This document shows positions 25,151 to 34,228 of a stretch of 64,000 bases of DNA, piece after piece (within the stretch, counting starts at the first letter, position 1; each line of letters begins with the position of its first letter). Both the position numbers and the translations under genes were made by a program. Below the pieces are notes generated by a model. That model did no database searches, had not been told where the DNA came from, and saw only the letters and a program-made list of their open reading frames with translations. The stretch covers positions 248,001-312,000 of the forward strand of contig CBDBMQ010000009.1 in the NCBI GenBank assembly GCA_965207565.1, read 5' to 3'. This DNA comes from Bin80 sp965207565. Its GTDB lineage: Bacteria > Bacteroidota > Rhodothermia > Rhodothermales > Bin80.

Positions 25151-27649
25151 ATGCCTGTAATCCCCAATGGAGTTCTCGGAACGGCCGACTTCTACGGGAT
25201 TGATGCTATAAGAAGGCTTGATCCTTTGGTGCAGAACCAATTGGGGCAATATATGACGCCCCCACCAATAGCCGAGTATATGGCTAGTCTGTTTGGTCTT
25301 GGTTCAGGGGAGATATGTGTACTTGATCCTGGAGCAGGTGTGGGTGCGCTGACTGCGGCGTTCATTGACCGTTTTGTGAAAAGAAATACCGGAAAAACTT
25401 CTATAGCTCTACATTGCTATGAGATTGACACTACATTGATTGAATACTTGAAGTCAACCTTGAGACAAATCAGGGAGCTGGGGAGGAATTCAAAGGTACC
25501 TATTACAGGGCAAATCCATGCACAAGATTTTGTCCATGCCACAGTGAATGCTTGGGGAGGGGGGCATGGCAGGAAGAAGTTCACGCATGTCATTATGAAT
25601 CCCCCGTACAAGAAAATCAAATCGTCTCATCCACACCGTGCTGCTCTGCGCAAAATTGGATTAGAGACATCTAATCTTTACACAGCGTTTCTATATCTCG
25701 CGGCACTGCATCTTACGGAAGCGGGGGAAATGGTGGCAATTGTTCCACGATCATTTTGTAACGGTCCCTACTTCAGCCATTTTCGTAAAAAGTTTTTCGA
25801 GATGATGTCAATTACGCATGTGCATGTCTTCAAGCGACGGGACCAAGCCTTTAGAAATGACAATGTTTTGCAAGAGAATATTATACTTCATGCTGTAAAG
25901 TCTGGAAGATGCAAAAGGGTGGTCGTATCAACAAGTCATGGAGCACAGTTTTGTTCTGATAGCAAATCAGGAGAACCTACAACCGTTGACTTGACCCACC
26001 GATTGATGGACTATCACGAATTGCTTCACCCACAGGATGTGGGGATGGTTATTCATCTCAAGGGGACAGATCAAGAGCAGGCTGTTGCTGAAAGTCTGTC
26101 CAGGTTTGAAGCAAGCCTCAATGATCTTGATGTACAGGTGTCTACGGGTCCCGTGGTTGGGTATCGTGTCCGTGACTATCTCTGCGCGAAGCATAAACGC
26201 AATTCAGTACCCTTGCTTTACCCTGCTCATTTCCAGCAAGGAGCTCTGAGATGGCCAACAACCCGGAAACCGAATGCGATTGCATTAACGGATGCCACGC
26301 GCAAGTGGCTTTTTCCGAATAAGGGACACTATGTAGTCACGAGAAGGTTTTCTGCAAAAGAGGAGAGACGACGTATTGTGGCGGCGGTGTATTCATCTGA
26401 GCTTCCTGCCGATCTAATTGGATTCGAGAATCATCTAAATGTCTATCATGCTGGGCGCAATGGATTCGCTGGAGACTTGGCGCGAGGATTGTGCATCTAC
26501 CTGAACAGTACGCTGGTTGACCTATATTTCCGGCAATTTAGCGGGCATACGCAGGTCAATGCCACGGACCTTCGGGCTTTGACCTATCCAAACCGATTGG
26601 TATTAGAGCGGATTGGTAAACTTACAGAGGGGAAACAGCTTTCCCAAGAGATTATTGACACACTTATCACAGAAGAGATTGGACCCATGGCAGTCAACCC
26701 AGTGCGGATACAACAAAAGATTGAAGGAGCTATCAGGATACTGAAGGATTTGGGATTACCTTCAGAGCAACAGAACGAACGCTCAGCTCTCACATTGCTC
26801 GCCCTCTGCAATTTACCACCCCAATCAGAATGGCTGGACGCCGGGAACCCACTCATAGGAATTACACCAATCATAGATTACTGTCGGGATCACTACGGGA
26901 CAAGCTATGCCCCCAACACGCGTGAGACCTTCCGTAGACAAACTATGCACCAATTTGTCCAAGCGGGTCTGGTTCTTCATAATCCAGACGATCCGTCCAG
27001 AGCAGTGAACAGTCCCAAGACCTGCTATCAGATCGCGCCGCTAGCATTGAAGGTTGTGCAAGCATACGGGACTGACGTATGGGAGACAGAACTGGCAGAA
27101 TATCTGAAAGACAGAGAGAAATTAGTTGATCGGTGGGCAAAGGATCGGAAGATGGAAATGATCCCTGTCTCTATCCCAGGAGGACAAGAAATTTCACTTA
27201 CGCCGGGGAGGCACAGCAAACTTATCAAGGATGTAATTAAGGAATTCGCGCCACGCTTTGCCCCTGGTGCAGAAGTCATCTACATTGGTGATGCTGGGAA
27301 AAAGATGGGGTATTTTAATAAAGAGTTACTTCACGGTTTAGGTGTGGTTGTGGATGAGCATGGTAAGATGCCGGATGTGGTCCTGTATTTTGGCAAGAGG
27401 AACTGGTTATTCCTTATTGAGAGTGTCACGTCTCATGGACCAGTTGATGCAAAACGTCAGGAGGAGCTAAAGACAGTCTTCGGGGAGGTACACTGTGGTA
27501 TTGTATATGTCACTGTGTTTCCTGATCGGTCAACAATGGCAAAACATTTAGCCTCAATCTCTTGGGAGACTGAAGTATGGTGCGCTGATTCGTTAACACA
27601 TCTTATCCACTTTGACGGAGAGCGATTTCTTGGTCCGTACGGGGATTAG
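25151..27649 (+). CDS. Fused PstI/BsuBI-type DNA methyltransferase-restriction endonuclease
   Basis: This 832-residue protein joins two enzymes that are usually separate. Residues 1-510 are an Eco57I-like N6-adenine methyltransferase with QYMTPPPIAEYMA, SAM motif DPGAGVGA (59-66) and catalytic NPPY (150-153). Residues 520-832 match the BsuBI/PstI endonuclease: a helical N-terminal part (LLALCNLPPQSEW ... TRETFRRQTMHQF), then KLIKDVIKEFAPRFAPGAEVIYIGDAG. The catalytic core follows with Asp742 in MPDVVLY and Glu757 in FLIESVTSHGPV, and the end is LIHFDGERFLGPY. Total length equals the sum of the two separate enzymes. Cutting and protecting the same site, perhaps CTGCAG as in PstI, is inferred from the family. 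The ATG at 25151 follows closely after a region of IS scars; the gene is monocistronic. Confidence 0.9.
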   Translation: MPVIPNGVLGTADFYGIDAIRRLDPLVQNQLGQYMTPPPIAEYMASLFGLGSGEICVLDPGAGVGALTAAFIDRFVKRNTGKTSIALHCYEIDTTLIEYLKSTLRQIRELGRNSKVPITGQIHAQDFVHATVNAWGGGHGRKKFTHVIMNPPYKKIKSSHPHRAALRKIGLETSNLYTAFLYLAALHLTEAGEMVAIVPRSFCNGPYFSHFRKKFFEMMSITHVHVFKRRDQAFRNDNVLQENIILHAVKSGRCKRVVVSTSHGAQFCSDSKSGEPTTVDLTHRLMDYHELLHPQDVGMVIHLKGTDQEQAVAESLSRFEASLNDLDVQVSTGPVVGYRVRDYLCAKHKRNSVPLLYPAHFQQGALRWPTTRKPNAIALTDATRKWLFPNKGHYVVTRRFSAKEERRRIVAAVYSSELPADLIGFENHLNVYHAGRNGFAGDLARGLCIYLNSTLVDLYFRQFSGHTQVNATDLRALTYPNRLVLERIGKLTEGKQLSQEIIDTLITEEIGPMAVNPVRIQQKIEGAIRILKDLGLPSEQQNERSALTLLALCNLPPQSEWLDAGNPLIGITPIIDYCRDHYGTSYAPNTRETFRRQTMHQFVQAGLVLHNPDDPSRAVNSPKTCYQIAPLALKVVQAYGTDVWETELAEYLKDREKLVDRWAKDRKMEMIPVSIPGGQEISLTPGRHSKLIKDVIKEFAPRFAPGAEVIYIGDAGKKMGYFNKELLHGLGVVVDEHGKMPDVVLYFGKRNWLFLIESVTSHGPVDAKRQEELKTVFGEVHCGIVYVTVFPDRSTMAKHLASISWETEVWCADSLTHLIHFDGERFLGPYGD

Positions 27650-28156
27650 TCTGAGGCTCGGCTGCTTAGACCTGAGAATGGGTGTTGGATTTGCAAAAAC
27701 AATGGGATCTGTATAAACAAGTCAGAGCATCTTGGATCTTTGATGCCAGGGTAACCTTTACAGAGGGTCTATTCATAGTTGACTGAGTTGGCACAGTTGG
27801 GACTAAAAGAGCATGATGATGTGCTCCGAATCACAGGGTGAAATGTGGTTAATATGCACTTAACTTGAGTACATCATCGCCTGATATTTCCCGGAAATAT
27901 AGACCATGTGTCTTAAATTTTTTGAGACTCATCTTTTGGACTGGCAATTCGTTGTGCGTAGTGGAAAAGGGGTACGATGGATGACGAGCTTATAGTTTGC
28001 GAAATGATAATAATGACAATAAAGTTGCTCATATCTTCCATTCTAGCTCTGACTTCTTTCCTCCGCGTGTAGGTCAGGGGATTCCGTGAAACTGATCTCC
28101 GCATCAACAAGTACACTAGGCGAGGAAACTATTTAACTGAGAGCTTATTATATTGG
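27650..28156. other. Intergenic stretch, AT-rich, no gene recognised
   Basis: The roughly 500 bases between the fused R-M gene and the coiled-coil gene have only short frames. A minus-strand 67-codon frame at 27913-28116 has a hydrophobic middle but no recognisable start signal or family. The promoter of the coiled-coil gene should lie near its right end. Confidence 0.35.
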
Positions 28157-28543
28157 ATGTCAGAGATAACCAACCCTGACGAGGTAAATTTAACTACACG
28201 CGCTTTCACCTTACTTCGTAGGTTGAGTGAGGATGGCAAGTTGACACCAGAAGAAATACACGAACTTTTACAGACCCAAAAGAAAATGGCATCTTCAGAG
28301 TTGATTCCCCAACTACAGAATAGCCTGGAAAGTTTGGGTAACCGGATAGATTCTGTCAGCGAAAAATTAGGTAACCGGATAGATTCTGTCAGTGAAAAAT
28401 TAGACAGTTACAAGGAAGCGACGAACAGCAAGTTGGATGCTCAGAACAGCAAGTTTGATGCTCAGAACAGCAAGTACCATGTCTTGATCGTCATCATTTC
28501 CATAATCGGTGCTGCACTGACGATTGCGCTCGCAGTCAACTGA
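28157..28543 (+). CDS. Small coiled-coil protein with a C-terminal membrane anchor
   Basis: This 128-residue protein has an N-terminal charged helix region (EDGKLTPEEIHELLQTQKKM), a heptad-rich coiled coil (about 50-105) and one hydrophobic segment at the end (YHVLIVIISIIGAALTIALAVN, about 107-128). It should be a tail-anchored, oligomeric membrane protein. The coiled coil contains two perfect 11-residue repeats (GNRIDSVSEKL) encoded at 28337-28369 and 28370-28402, and the shorter repeat DAQNSK three times. A truncated second copy follows at 28703. The family is unknown to me; similar small coiled-coil membrane proteins occur in phage and defence loci. Confidence 0.65.
   Translation: MSEITNPDEVNLTTRAFTLLRRLSEDGKLTPEEIHELLQTQKKMASSELIPQLQNSLESLGNRIDSVSEKLGNRIDSVSEKLDSYKEATNSKLDAQNSKFDAQNSKYHVLIVIISIIGAALTIALAVN
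28337..28402 (+). repeat. 33-bp tandem repeat within the coiled-coil gene
   Basis: Two adjacent 33-base units start with GGTAACCGGATAGATTCTGT and encode GNRIDSVSEKL twice. They differ at one base (C/T). The same pair occurs in the second gene copy at 28865-28930. In-frame 33-base units let the coiled coil grow or shrink by three helical turns without a frameshift. Confidence 0.85.
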
Positions 28544-28702
28544 TAAAGTCTGGGCCTTTCAGATCGTTTGGCCAGCGAATTGTCGAGCCTTAAAATAGCC
28601 GGTCCTGTTTGATTGGGGAAGAGCCTTTTAAGGAGTGGGTGTCAAATCTTAGTTCAAGTTCACCATTTCGCAGCTTTATAGCCCTACGAAATGTAGCCAT
28701 AT

Positions 28703-29050
28703 CCTGACGAGGTAAATTTAACTACACGCGCTTTCACCTTACTTCGTAGATTGAGTGAGGATGGCAAGTTGACACCAGAAGAAATACACGAACTTTTACA
28801 GATCCAAAAGAAAATGGCATCTTCAGAGTTGATTCCCCAACTACAGAATAGCCTGGAAAGTTTGGGTAACCGGATAGATTCTGTCAGTGAAAAATTAGGT
28901 AACCGGATAGATTCTGTCAGTGAAAAATTAGACAGTTACAAGGAAGCGACGAACAGCAAGTTGGATGCTCAGAACAGCAAGTACCATGTCTTGATCGTCA
29001 TCATTTCCATAATCGGTGCTGCACTGACGATTGCGCTCGCAGTCAACTGA
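28703..29050 (+). pseudogene. Second copy of the coiled-coil membrane gene, start lost
   Basis: From CCTGACGAGGTAAATTTAAC onward this stretch is nearly identical to 28174-28543, including the two 33-bp repeats (28865-28897 and 28898-28930). The first six codons with the ATG are replaced by unrelated sequence. Only a TTG at 28751 could start translation, giving 99 residues (coiled coil plus anchor). One DAQNSK repeat unit is missing compared with the first copy. The similarity continues past the stop for about 110 bases, so the duplication covered the gene and its 3' flank. Confidence 0.75.
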
Positions 29051-29184
29051 TAAAGTCTGGGCCTTTCAGATCGTTTGGCCAGCGAATTGTCGAGCCTTAA
29101 AATAGCCGGTTTTTCATTAGCCGGCCCTGCTTGGTTGAGGAAAAGCCTTTTAAGGAATGGAGTGTCAAATCTTAGCCCAAGTTC

Positions 29185-29324
29185 AGCGTGCGCCTTGGAA
29201 AGGCGCTGCAGTCCTTTCCAAGGGATTACATCGATTACATCTTCTTTGGATCTAACAATCACATCGCTATGCAGATCGGTAATGCGGTTCCTGTGAGGCT
29301 TGCACAACGACTGGGCGAATACAT
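29185..29324 (+). pseudogene. 3' remnant of a DNA (cytosine-5) methyltransferase
   Basis: The frame reads VRLGKALQSFPRDYIDYIFFGSNN and then QIGNAVPVRLAQRLGEYI. This is the conserved C-terminus (motifs IX-X: QSFP-D and QIGNAVP) of Dcm-type cytosine-5 methyltransferases. Everything upstream of motif IX is missing and replaced by the duplicated flank of the coiled-coil gene. ISNCY-like copy B is inserted immediately after GEYI. It shows that another R-M or solitary methyltransferase gene once stood here. Confidence 0.8.
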
Positions 29325-31268
29325 AGTGCCTGTCAGAAAACTTAAGCATTTTGGAAGGTCCGATCTCGTTTTCGCCTTTAATTTTTTCAAAACCCGGAAT
29401 TTTACTCTGCGGGTTTGATATCCTTTCTCCCAGTTCACAATTACTGCTCTTGGGCCTGAACATTTGCGCACGGATTCACGTCAATGGAGGCAAGCTGACG
29501 TGAATTTCGTGGGGGCTGAATGCAACTCTTCCGACTCCGACCGTGGAGTGGGATCGCACCACCTTCATTTGGTTGGGTCAACTACGCCGCTTGGCGCCAC
29601 TCCAGGTACTGGCGTTCCTGCAACATCGCTCCCATGCGGCATAGGTTGGTGGCAACCACCGATGCACCGACCGTTCGGGCAAAGCCTGCCTTGCCTCCTT
29701 TGGTACGAATCCGGTCTCCGCCATGCTGCTCTAAACAATTAATCCGGGATTCTACCTGCGCATGTTTTCGGCGCCGGTTCTTAAACTCGGGGGCGGATTC
29801 TCGCGCACGATCCTCTTTCGAGAGTTTTCCCTTCTTGGGAAGAATCACATGCTTCAACCTTGACGTCAGTGCCTTCATGTTCGGCTTGGATGAATAGCCC
29901 CGATCAAAACTCATGGCGTGCACGTTCGGATAGGTCTTCTTGCACTGATCCACTAAATCCACCGTGAGGTCTACATCACACTCGGTCCACATAATCTGCC
30001 ACATCAGGATGAATCGATGATCATTCTCTATGATGGAGACCGGAACCCCCAACTCGACCTTCTTCCCTCCACTCTTCCCCCTCTGAATCCAACGCGTATG
30101 GCGGGCATGCAGCGAATAGATCTTCTCATTGGAAGGGATCTTTTTGCCCTTCACCAAACGGCGCTCCACTTGGTCATGAAGCGTCCAGGCCAGCTCAGAG
30201 GCCGATTCCAGACGCGATATCCACGCAGAGTTTGGATCCAGCTTCTCAATCTCTTGAAGAACCTGATCACATCGCTGGATGCGCCAGGTGCAAAGCAAAA
30301 GATAGTTCTGCACCGCTTCAAGGTTCTTGGATTTTGCGTTCGTCTCCACAGCCCGGTACGCAGACTGGAGCGATCGCAATAGATGATCAGCCTGACGCCA
30401 ACCGGGAAGATCACAGTTCCCGTCCAGTTCGCACACCTCCCAGGCCTTTATGGTCTCCCTGAAAAGCAAGCGGATCGCATCACGTAACATGCTCGGTCGG
30501 AAACTGAACATTCGTTTCCACCACATACGAATCACAGCGAGCCTCCATCGGGGCGTTGGGATCTTCCCCCAGTGCCTGCATCCCCACCTCCACAATGATC
30601 GGATTCAACTCCGCCCAAATCTCTTCGGTGATCAACGAAACATTATCAATGACCGTCTGCAATTCATATACATACCCGTCTCCAAATTCCGAATCGTCAT
30701 GTTGTAACATCTGACGTAGTCGCCGATGTTCATTGGCCTCATCCACTAAGTGATCATAGTCCGTGTTCAGCGCCTGCTTCACAAGTGCCAATACAAGGAT
30801 GCGCCAGTAGTGCATGCCCGGGCGCCCCTCGCGTTGACGGGTCGTTTTTCCGATCTTCTGTCGAAGAATTGTGAGGATTTGTTCCAACTGGAGTTTACTC
30901 TTCCAAATCTGTTGCAATGATCGGAGCACCCTGGCCATATCATGGCGGGATTTGGGGTTGATTTCTATCTGCTCAATCGGGATGACGCCAAAGGATGGAG
31001 CAGGATCAAATTGGTGTCTCATAACAGGAAAAATGGCGCTTTTGAAGGTTGAAGATTTTGCCCAAATTCGGGGATTAGTGCGCAAAAATGGACGCAATCG
31101 CCCCGGAATGAGACTCTGGAATGGTTCTACGCTGCAAAATCTGAAAAATCGACGTTTTCAAAAAAAATCTTCGCACAGAATCCATTCCGTGTATTCAGAC
31201 GGAAATACCACACACAACGCTTCCTCGGTAGAATATCAGTGCTGAACTACTATTTTCGGACAGGCACT
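29325..31268 (-). mobile_element. ISNCY-like insertion sequence, copy B
   Basis: The left end AGTGCCTGTCAGAAAA and the right end, whose complement is AGTGCCTGTCCGAAAA, are inverted repeats. A 4-bp target duplication ACAT flanks the element (29321-29324 and 31269-31272), so insertion was by simple transposition into the methyltransferase remnant. It is nearly identical along its length to copy C (52432-54378). The single transposase gene is frameshifted. Confidence 0.92.
29582..31022 (-). pseudogene. ISNCY-like transposase, frameshifted (copy B)
   Basis: From the ATG at 31022 the first frame reads MRHQFDPAPSFGVIPIEQIE, GRPGMHYWRILVLALVKQALNTDYDHL and ETNVQFPTEHVT-stop. The family match resumes in another frame with MLRDAIRLLFRETIKAWEV, HTRWIQRGKSGG, ELGVPVSIIENDHRFILMWQI and SFDRGYSSK. 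The two frames meet near 30490-30530. Compared with copy A (FPTDVRLLWDTIR) about five bases are missing there. Copy C carries the same break, so it predates their duplication. Either the element moved in trans, or the frames are joined by ribosomal frameshifting. Confidence 0.85.
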
Positions 31269-31272
31269 ACAT

Positions 31273-31604
31273 ACTCAATACTGCAAGAAATTCCGAGTCT
31301 AATCATCAAGCCTAACGGAAATGTCTTACGACTCCCAACTATAATTAATGGGCCGAAAAGAGGGATATCGGGATTGCGAATCCCTCGAAAGCGCGAGAGT
31401 TACTCGCGGAATCCCCGAGATACTCACTGATTTCTCCTTACCTCGGGAAATTTACTTGTGCTACTTGAAAAGTAGCCATAGTGGAAAGGAGCCTTTGATC
31501 GGATTCTGCACGCCGGCACCTCTTCCATATGATGGATCTCTTATCCGATTTAGGAGTTCTTCAACTGCCCCGTAAGTCCCAATTCCATTATCTGATCTAC
31601 AAAC
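31273..31604. other. Intergenic stretch with short inverted repeats
   Basis: This stretch of about 330 bases separates ISNCY copy B from the Sel1-TonB gene. It has no supported gene. Several short inverted repeats lie around 31345-31430 (GGGATATCGGGATTGCGAAT and GCGAATCCCTCGAAAGCGCG-type sequence), which could fold in RNA. The promoter of the downstream gene is expected close to 31600. Confidence 0.35.
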
Positions 31605-32513
31605 ATGTCACATCTGGCGAAATTCGTACCGCTTCTGTTGCTCCTTGCTTTTCTAACATCAAAGTTTTCAAGTTTTGTAGTAGCTCAAGACGTTGAACAG
31701 TTACGTCTGTCGGCTGAACAGGGAGATGTTAATGCTCAATATAGACTTAGCACCTTATATGTTTCGGGCACGAACGACCTCAATCAAGACAAATTGGAAG
31801 CGGTGAAATGGTGCAGGCTTGCAGCCGAACAAGGACTTTCCGAGGCACAATATAGTTTAGGCAACATGTACTATACTGGCTACGGTGTGCCACAAGACGT
31901 ACAAGGAGCTATCAAATGGTACAGGCTTGCAGCTGAACAGGGACACGCCTTCGCACAAAGTTCTTTGGGCAATATGTACTACAATGGCGATGGCGTGCCG
32001 CAAGATTATCAAGAAGCCGTCAAATGGTTCCACCTTGCAGCCGAACAGGGAGACACCCTCACACAATTGGCTTTAGGTCTCATGTACAGGACTGGTCAGG
32101 GCGTGTCGAAAAACGATCAAGAAGCCATCAAATGGTACCGCCTTGCTGCCGAACAGGGACACGCCGAGGCACAATTGGCTTTACTGGACTTGGGCGCCCC
32201 AATCAACGTACCTGTACCGGATGAGGAAGAGGTGATTGAGGAGCAAATGCCTCAGTTGATTGGAGGCATCGGTGGCCTACAGGCCAAGGTAAGGTCCCGC
32301 AAGTGTAATATTGAAGGCAGAGTGATTGTACAGTTTCTCGTAGATGAGAACGGCAATGTGAGCGAAGCTACCGTTTCGCGTGGCCTCGGGGATGGTTGTG
32401 ATCAGGAAGCAATCAGGGTCGTCTCTCAGCATGCCGAGTTCATCCCTGGACGACAGCATGGACGTCCAGTGAAAGTAAAAATGACTGTCCCGATCGTATT
32501 CAAGTTGCGCTGA
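31605..32513 (+). CDS. Sel1-repeat protein with C-terminal TonB domain
   Basis: This 302-residue exported protein has a signal peptide (residues 1-28, ending VVAQ) and four to five Sel1 repeats of 36 residues (30-195, e.g. AQYSLGNMYYTGYGVPQDVQGAIKWYRLAAEQG). After a Glu/Pro linker comes a TonB C-terminal domain (about 210-302: EEVIEEQMPQLIGGIGGLQ, EGRVIVQFLVDENGNVSEATVSRGLG, VKVKMTVPIVFKLR). Sel1 repeats bind proteins; TonB C-terminal domains contact outer membrane proteins or peptidoglycan. It lacks the usual N-terminal membrane anchor, so it is probably periplasmic rather than an energy transducer. The first gene after the mobile island, it is monocistronic. Confidence 0.85.
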   Translation: MSHLAKFVPLLLLLAFLTSKFSSFVVAQDVEQLRLSAEQGDVNAQYRLSTLYVSGTNDLNQDKLEAVKWCRLAAEQGLSEAQYSLGNMYYTGYGVPQDVQGAIKWYRLAAEQGHAFAQSSLGNMYYNGDGVPQDYQEAVKWFHLAAEQGDTLTQLALGLMYRTGQGVSKNDQEAIKWYRLAAEQGHAEAQLALLDLGAPINVPVPDEEEVIEEQMPQLIGGIGGLQAKVRSRKCNIEGRVIVQFLVDENGNVSEATVSRGLGDGCDQEAIRVVSQHAEFIPGRQHGRPVKVKMTVPIVFKLR

Positions 32514-32702
32514 TCCGCAAACTCCTTCCGAGGGAGTGCTTTGTGCCTATCTGGGGTGCAGGGGATGTTTTTGTGGGATATCTACCAGGAATACCGTCCT
32601 GTAATCATACCGCCAATGGGCTGTGGAAATTGACGGGAGATAGGGGGAATCGTAAAGATGGTCTATGCTACAAGATTACGTGTGGCTGATCGAAGAGGCA
32701 TG

Positions 32703-33707
32703 CTACTCGGCTGTTTTCCAGTAACGCTGATCTAGTTTTAGTGGCTCGACGGTCCCTGTGGAAATATGGTGCATGATCTGCGCAGCATGGAAGCGCCCAT
32801 TCTCAATGAACCAGCGGCTTGTACGGAGACCTCCACATACTGTCCCGGCAATGTACAGTCCGGGACGATTCGTTTCGAAGGTTTCCGCATCATGAAACGG
32901 GGTTCGGAATACATCATCCTGGATGGTAATTTTCAGTGCTTCCAGGAAGGAATAATCCGGGCGATAGCCAGTCATTGCAATTACAAAATCATTGCCTAGG
33001 GAGAACGGGCCCTTGGGACCACTGAGGATCAACCGATCTGGTTCGATTGAGGTTACCTGGGTATCAAAATGTGCAGTAATGCTGCCTTCTTTGATGCGGT
33101 TTTCAATGTCTGGCTTGATCCAGTATTTGATTTTATCAGACAGGGCACTACCGCGATGAATGAGGTCCACCTCGGCTCCATAATGATGGCATTCAAGGGC
33201 AGCTTTGGCAGCCGAATTTTTCGCCCCAATCACTGCCACTCGCTGCTCGGCATAAGCGTATGGCTCGCGATAATAGTGTGTGACCTTGGGGAGCTCTTCA
33301 CCGGGAACGTTAAGGAGGTTCGGAATGTCAAAAAATCCAGTGACTATGACGACTTTACGACAGAGGTAGGTTCCCTTGCTAGTTACGACCGAAAAGTTGT
33401 TGTCCGTACCATCTACATGCAGTACTCGCTCATAGAGTCGTAGATCTAGGGATTCCACCTCGGCAACTCGGCAATAATATTTTAGGGCTTCCGGGCGTGT
33501 AGGCTTGGTAGATAGGGTTGGGAAGGGGTGGCCGCCAATCTCAAGAAGCTCAGCTGTGGAAAAGAATTCCATATGGGTTGGATAGCCAACCAGTGAATTG
33601 ACGAGCGCTCCCTTGTCAATGATCGTGGCACTCAGGTTATGTCTTGCCGCCTGAATGCCGCAGGCCAAGCCTACGGGGCCGGCTCCTATGATTACGAGGT
33701 CCTTCAT
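32703..33707 (-). CDS. ypdA: YpdA-family NADPH-dependent bacillithiol disulfide reductase
   Basis: This 334-residue flavoprotein has an N-terminal FAD-binding motif GAGPVGLACG (8-17) and the YpdA-specific block NSLVGYPTHMEFFSTAELLEIGGHPFP. A second nucleotide-binding motif VAVIGAKNSAAKAALE binds NADPH, and the C-terminal block is GLYIAGTVCGG. It lacks the CxxC pair of thioredoxin reductases, as expected for YpdA/Bdr. It should reduce oxidised bacillithiol and thus maintain the thiol pool in the cytosol. It is the last gene of a minus-strand operon (truA, kelch lipoprotein, small membrane protein, tadA, ypdA), 36 bases after tadA. A decayed piece of its 5' end lies at 16550-16770. Confidence 0.9.
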   Translation of the reverse strand: MKDLVIIGAGPVGLACGIQAARHNLSATIIDKGALVNSLVGYPTHMEFFSTAELLEIGGHPFPTLSTKPTRPEALKYYCRVAEVESLDLRLYERVLHVDGTDNNFSVVTSKGTYLCRKVVIVTGFFDIPNLLNVPGEELPKVTHYYREPYAYAEQRVAVIGAKNSAAKAALECHHYGAEVDLIHRGSALSDKIKYWIKPDIENRIKEGSITAHFDTQVTSIEPDRLILSGPKGPFSLGNDFVIAMTGYRPDYSFLEALKITIQDDVFRTPFHDAETFETNRPGLYIAGTVCGGLRTSRWFIENGRFHAAQIMHHISTGTVEPLKLDQRYWKTAE

Positions 33708-33743
33708 ATGTACTGTAATGGGTGGGGCATGGTTGATACAGAC

Positions 33744-34223
33744 CTAGGAAGGTGAATGTCTGAGTTGCTGAAAAAAATCCCGGAGTAACTCCTCTGCCTG
33801 ATCTGCTTCTACACCGCTGACCACATCTACTTGATGGTTTAGGCGCTCATCTTGTGGAATATTGTATAGGGTAGAGGCACTGCCTGCTTTAACATCCATC
33901 GCACCAAAACATAAGCGATCCAATCGGGCCCATACAATTGCACCCGCACACATCGGACATGGTTCAAGAGTGACATAGAGTGTGCAGCCTTGAAGGACTT
34001 TGGATTGGAGGGTTTCGCATGCTGCAGTGATGGCAATCATTTCTGCATGGGCAGTTGGGTCTTTGAGGGATTCAACCAGGTTGTGCCCCCGTCCCACAAT
34101 CTGCTTTCCGTGCACAACGACGGCTCCGACAGGCACTTCTCCCTTTTCTTTTGCCTGCTCAGCCTGCTGAAGAGCTGAGCGCATAAAGCGGCGATCTGGT
34201 TCAAGCAACCGCGAAAGTGCCAT
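33744..34223 (-). CDS. tadA: tRNA-specific adenosine deaminase TadA
   Basis: This 159-residue zinc enzyme deaminates adenosine 34 of tRNA-Arg(ACG) to inosine. The zinc and catalytic residues are visible: His59-Ala-Glu61 (HAEMIAI) and Pro88-Cys89-x2-Cys92 (PCPMCAGAI). The length and the GAVVVHG-K-VGRGHN strand region are normal for TadA. It lies 5 bases after the small membrane protein gene and 36 bases before ypdA on the same strand. It should be essential, and the gene is intact; only its 3' end is duplicated at 16550-16770. Confidence 0.95.
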   Translation of the reverse strand: MALSRLLEPDRRFMRSALQQAEQAKEKGEVPVGAVVVHGKQIVGRGHNLVESLKDPTAHAEMIAITAACETLQSKVLQGCTLYVTLEPCPMCAGAIVWARLDRLCFGAMDVKAGSASTLYNIPQDERLNHQVDVVSGVEADQAEELLRDFFQQLRHSPS

Positions 34224-34228
34224 ACTCT

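Noticed and set aside
6653..27649. A single large multi-gene defence system spanning the island
   Set aside because: The genes are on both strands, interrupted by complete and broken IS elements, and belong to separate known families; the island looks like an accumulation of independent systems.
28337..28930. Regularly spaced repeats that might suggest a CRISPR array
   Set aside because: The 33-base units are adjacent pairs without spacers and encode an in-frame coiled-coil repeat; no cas gene is in the window.
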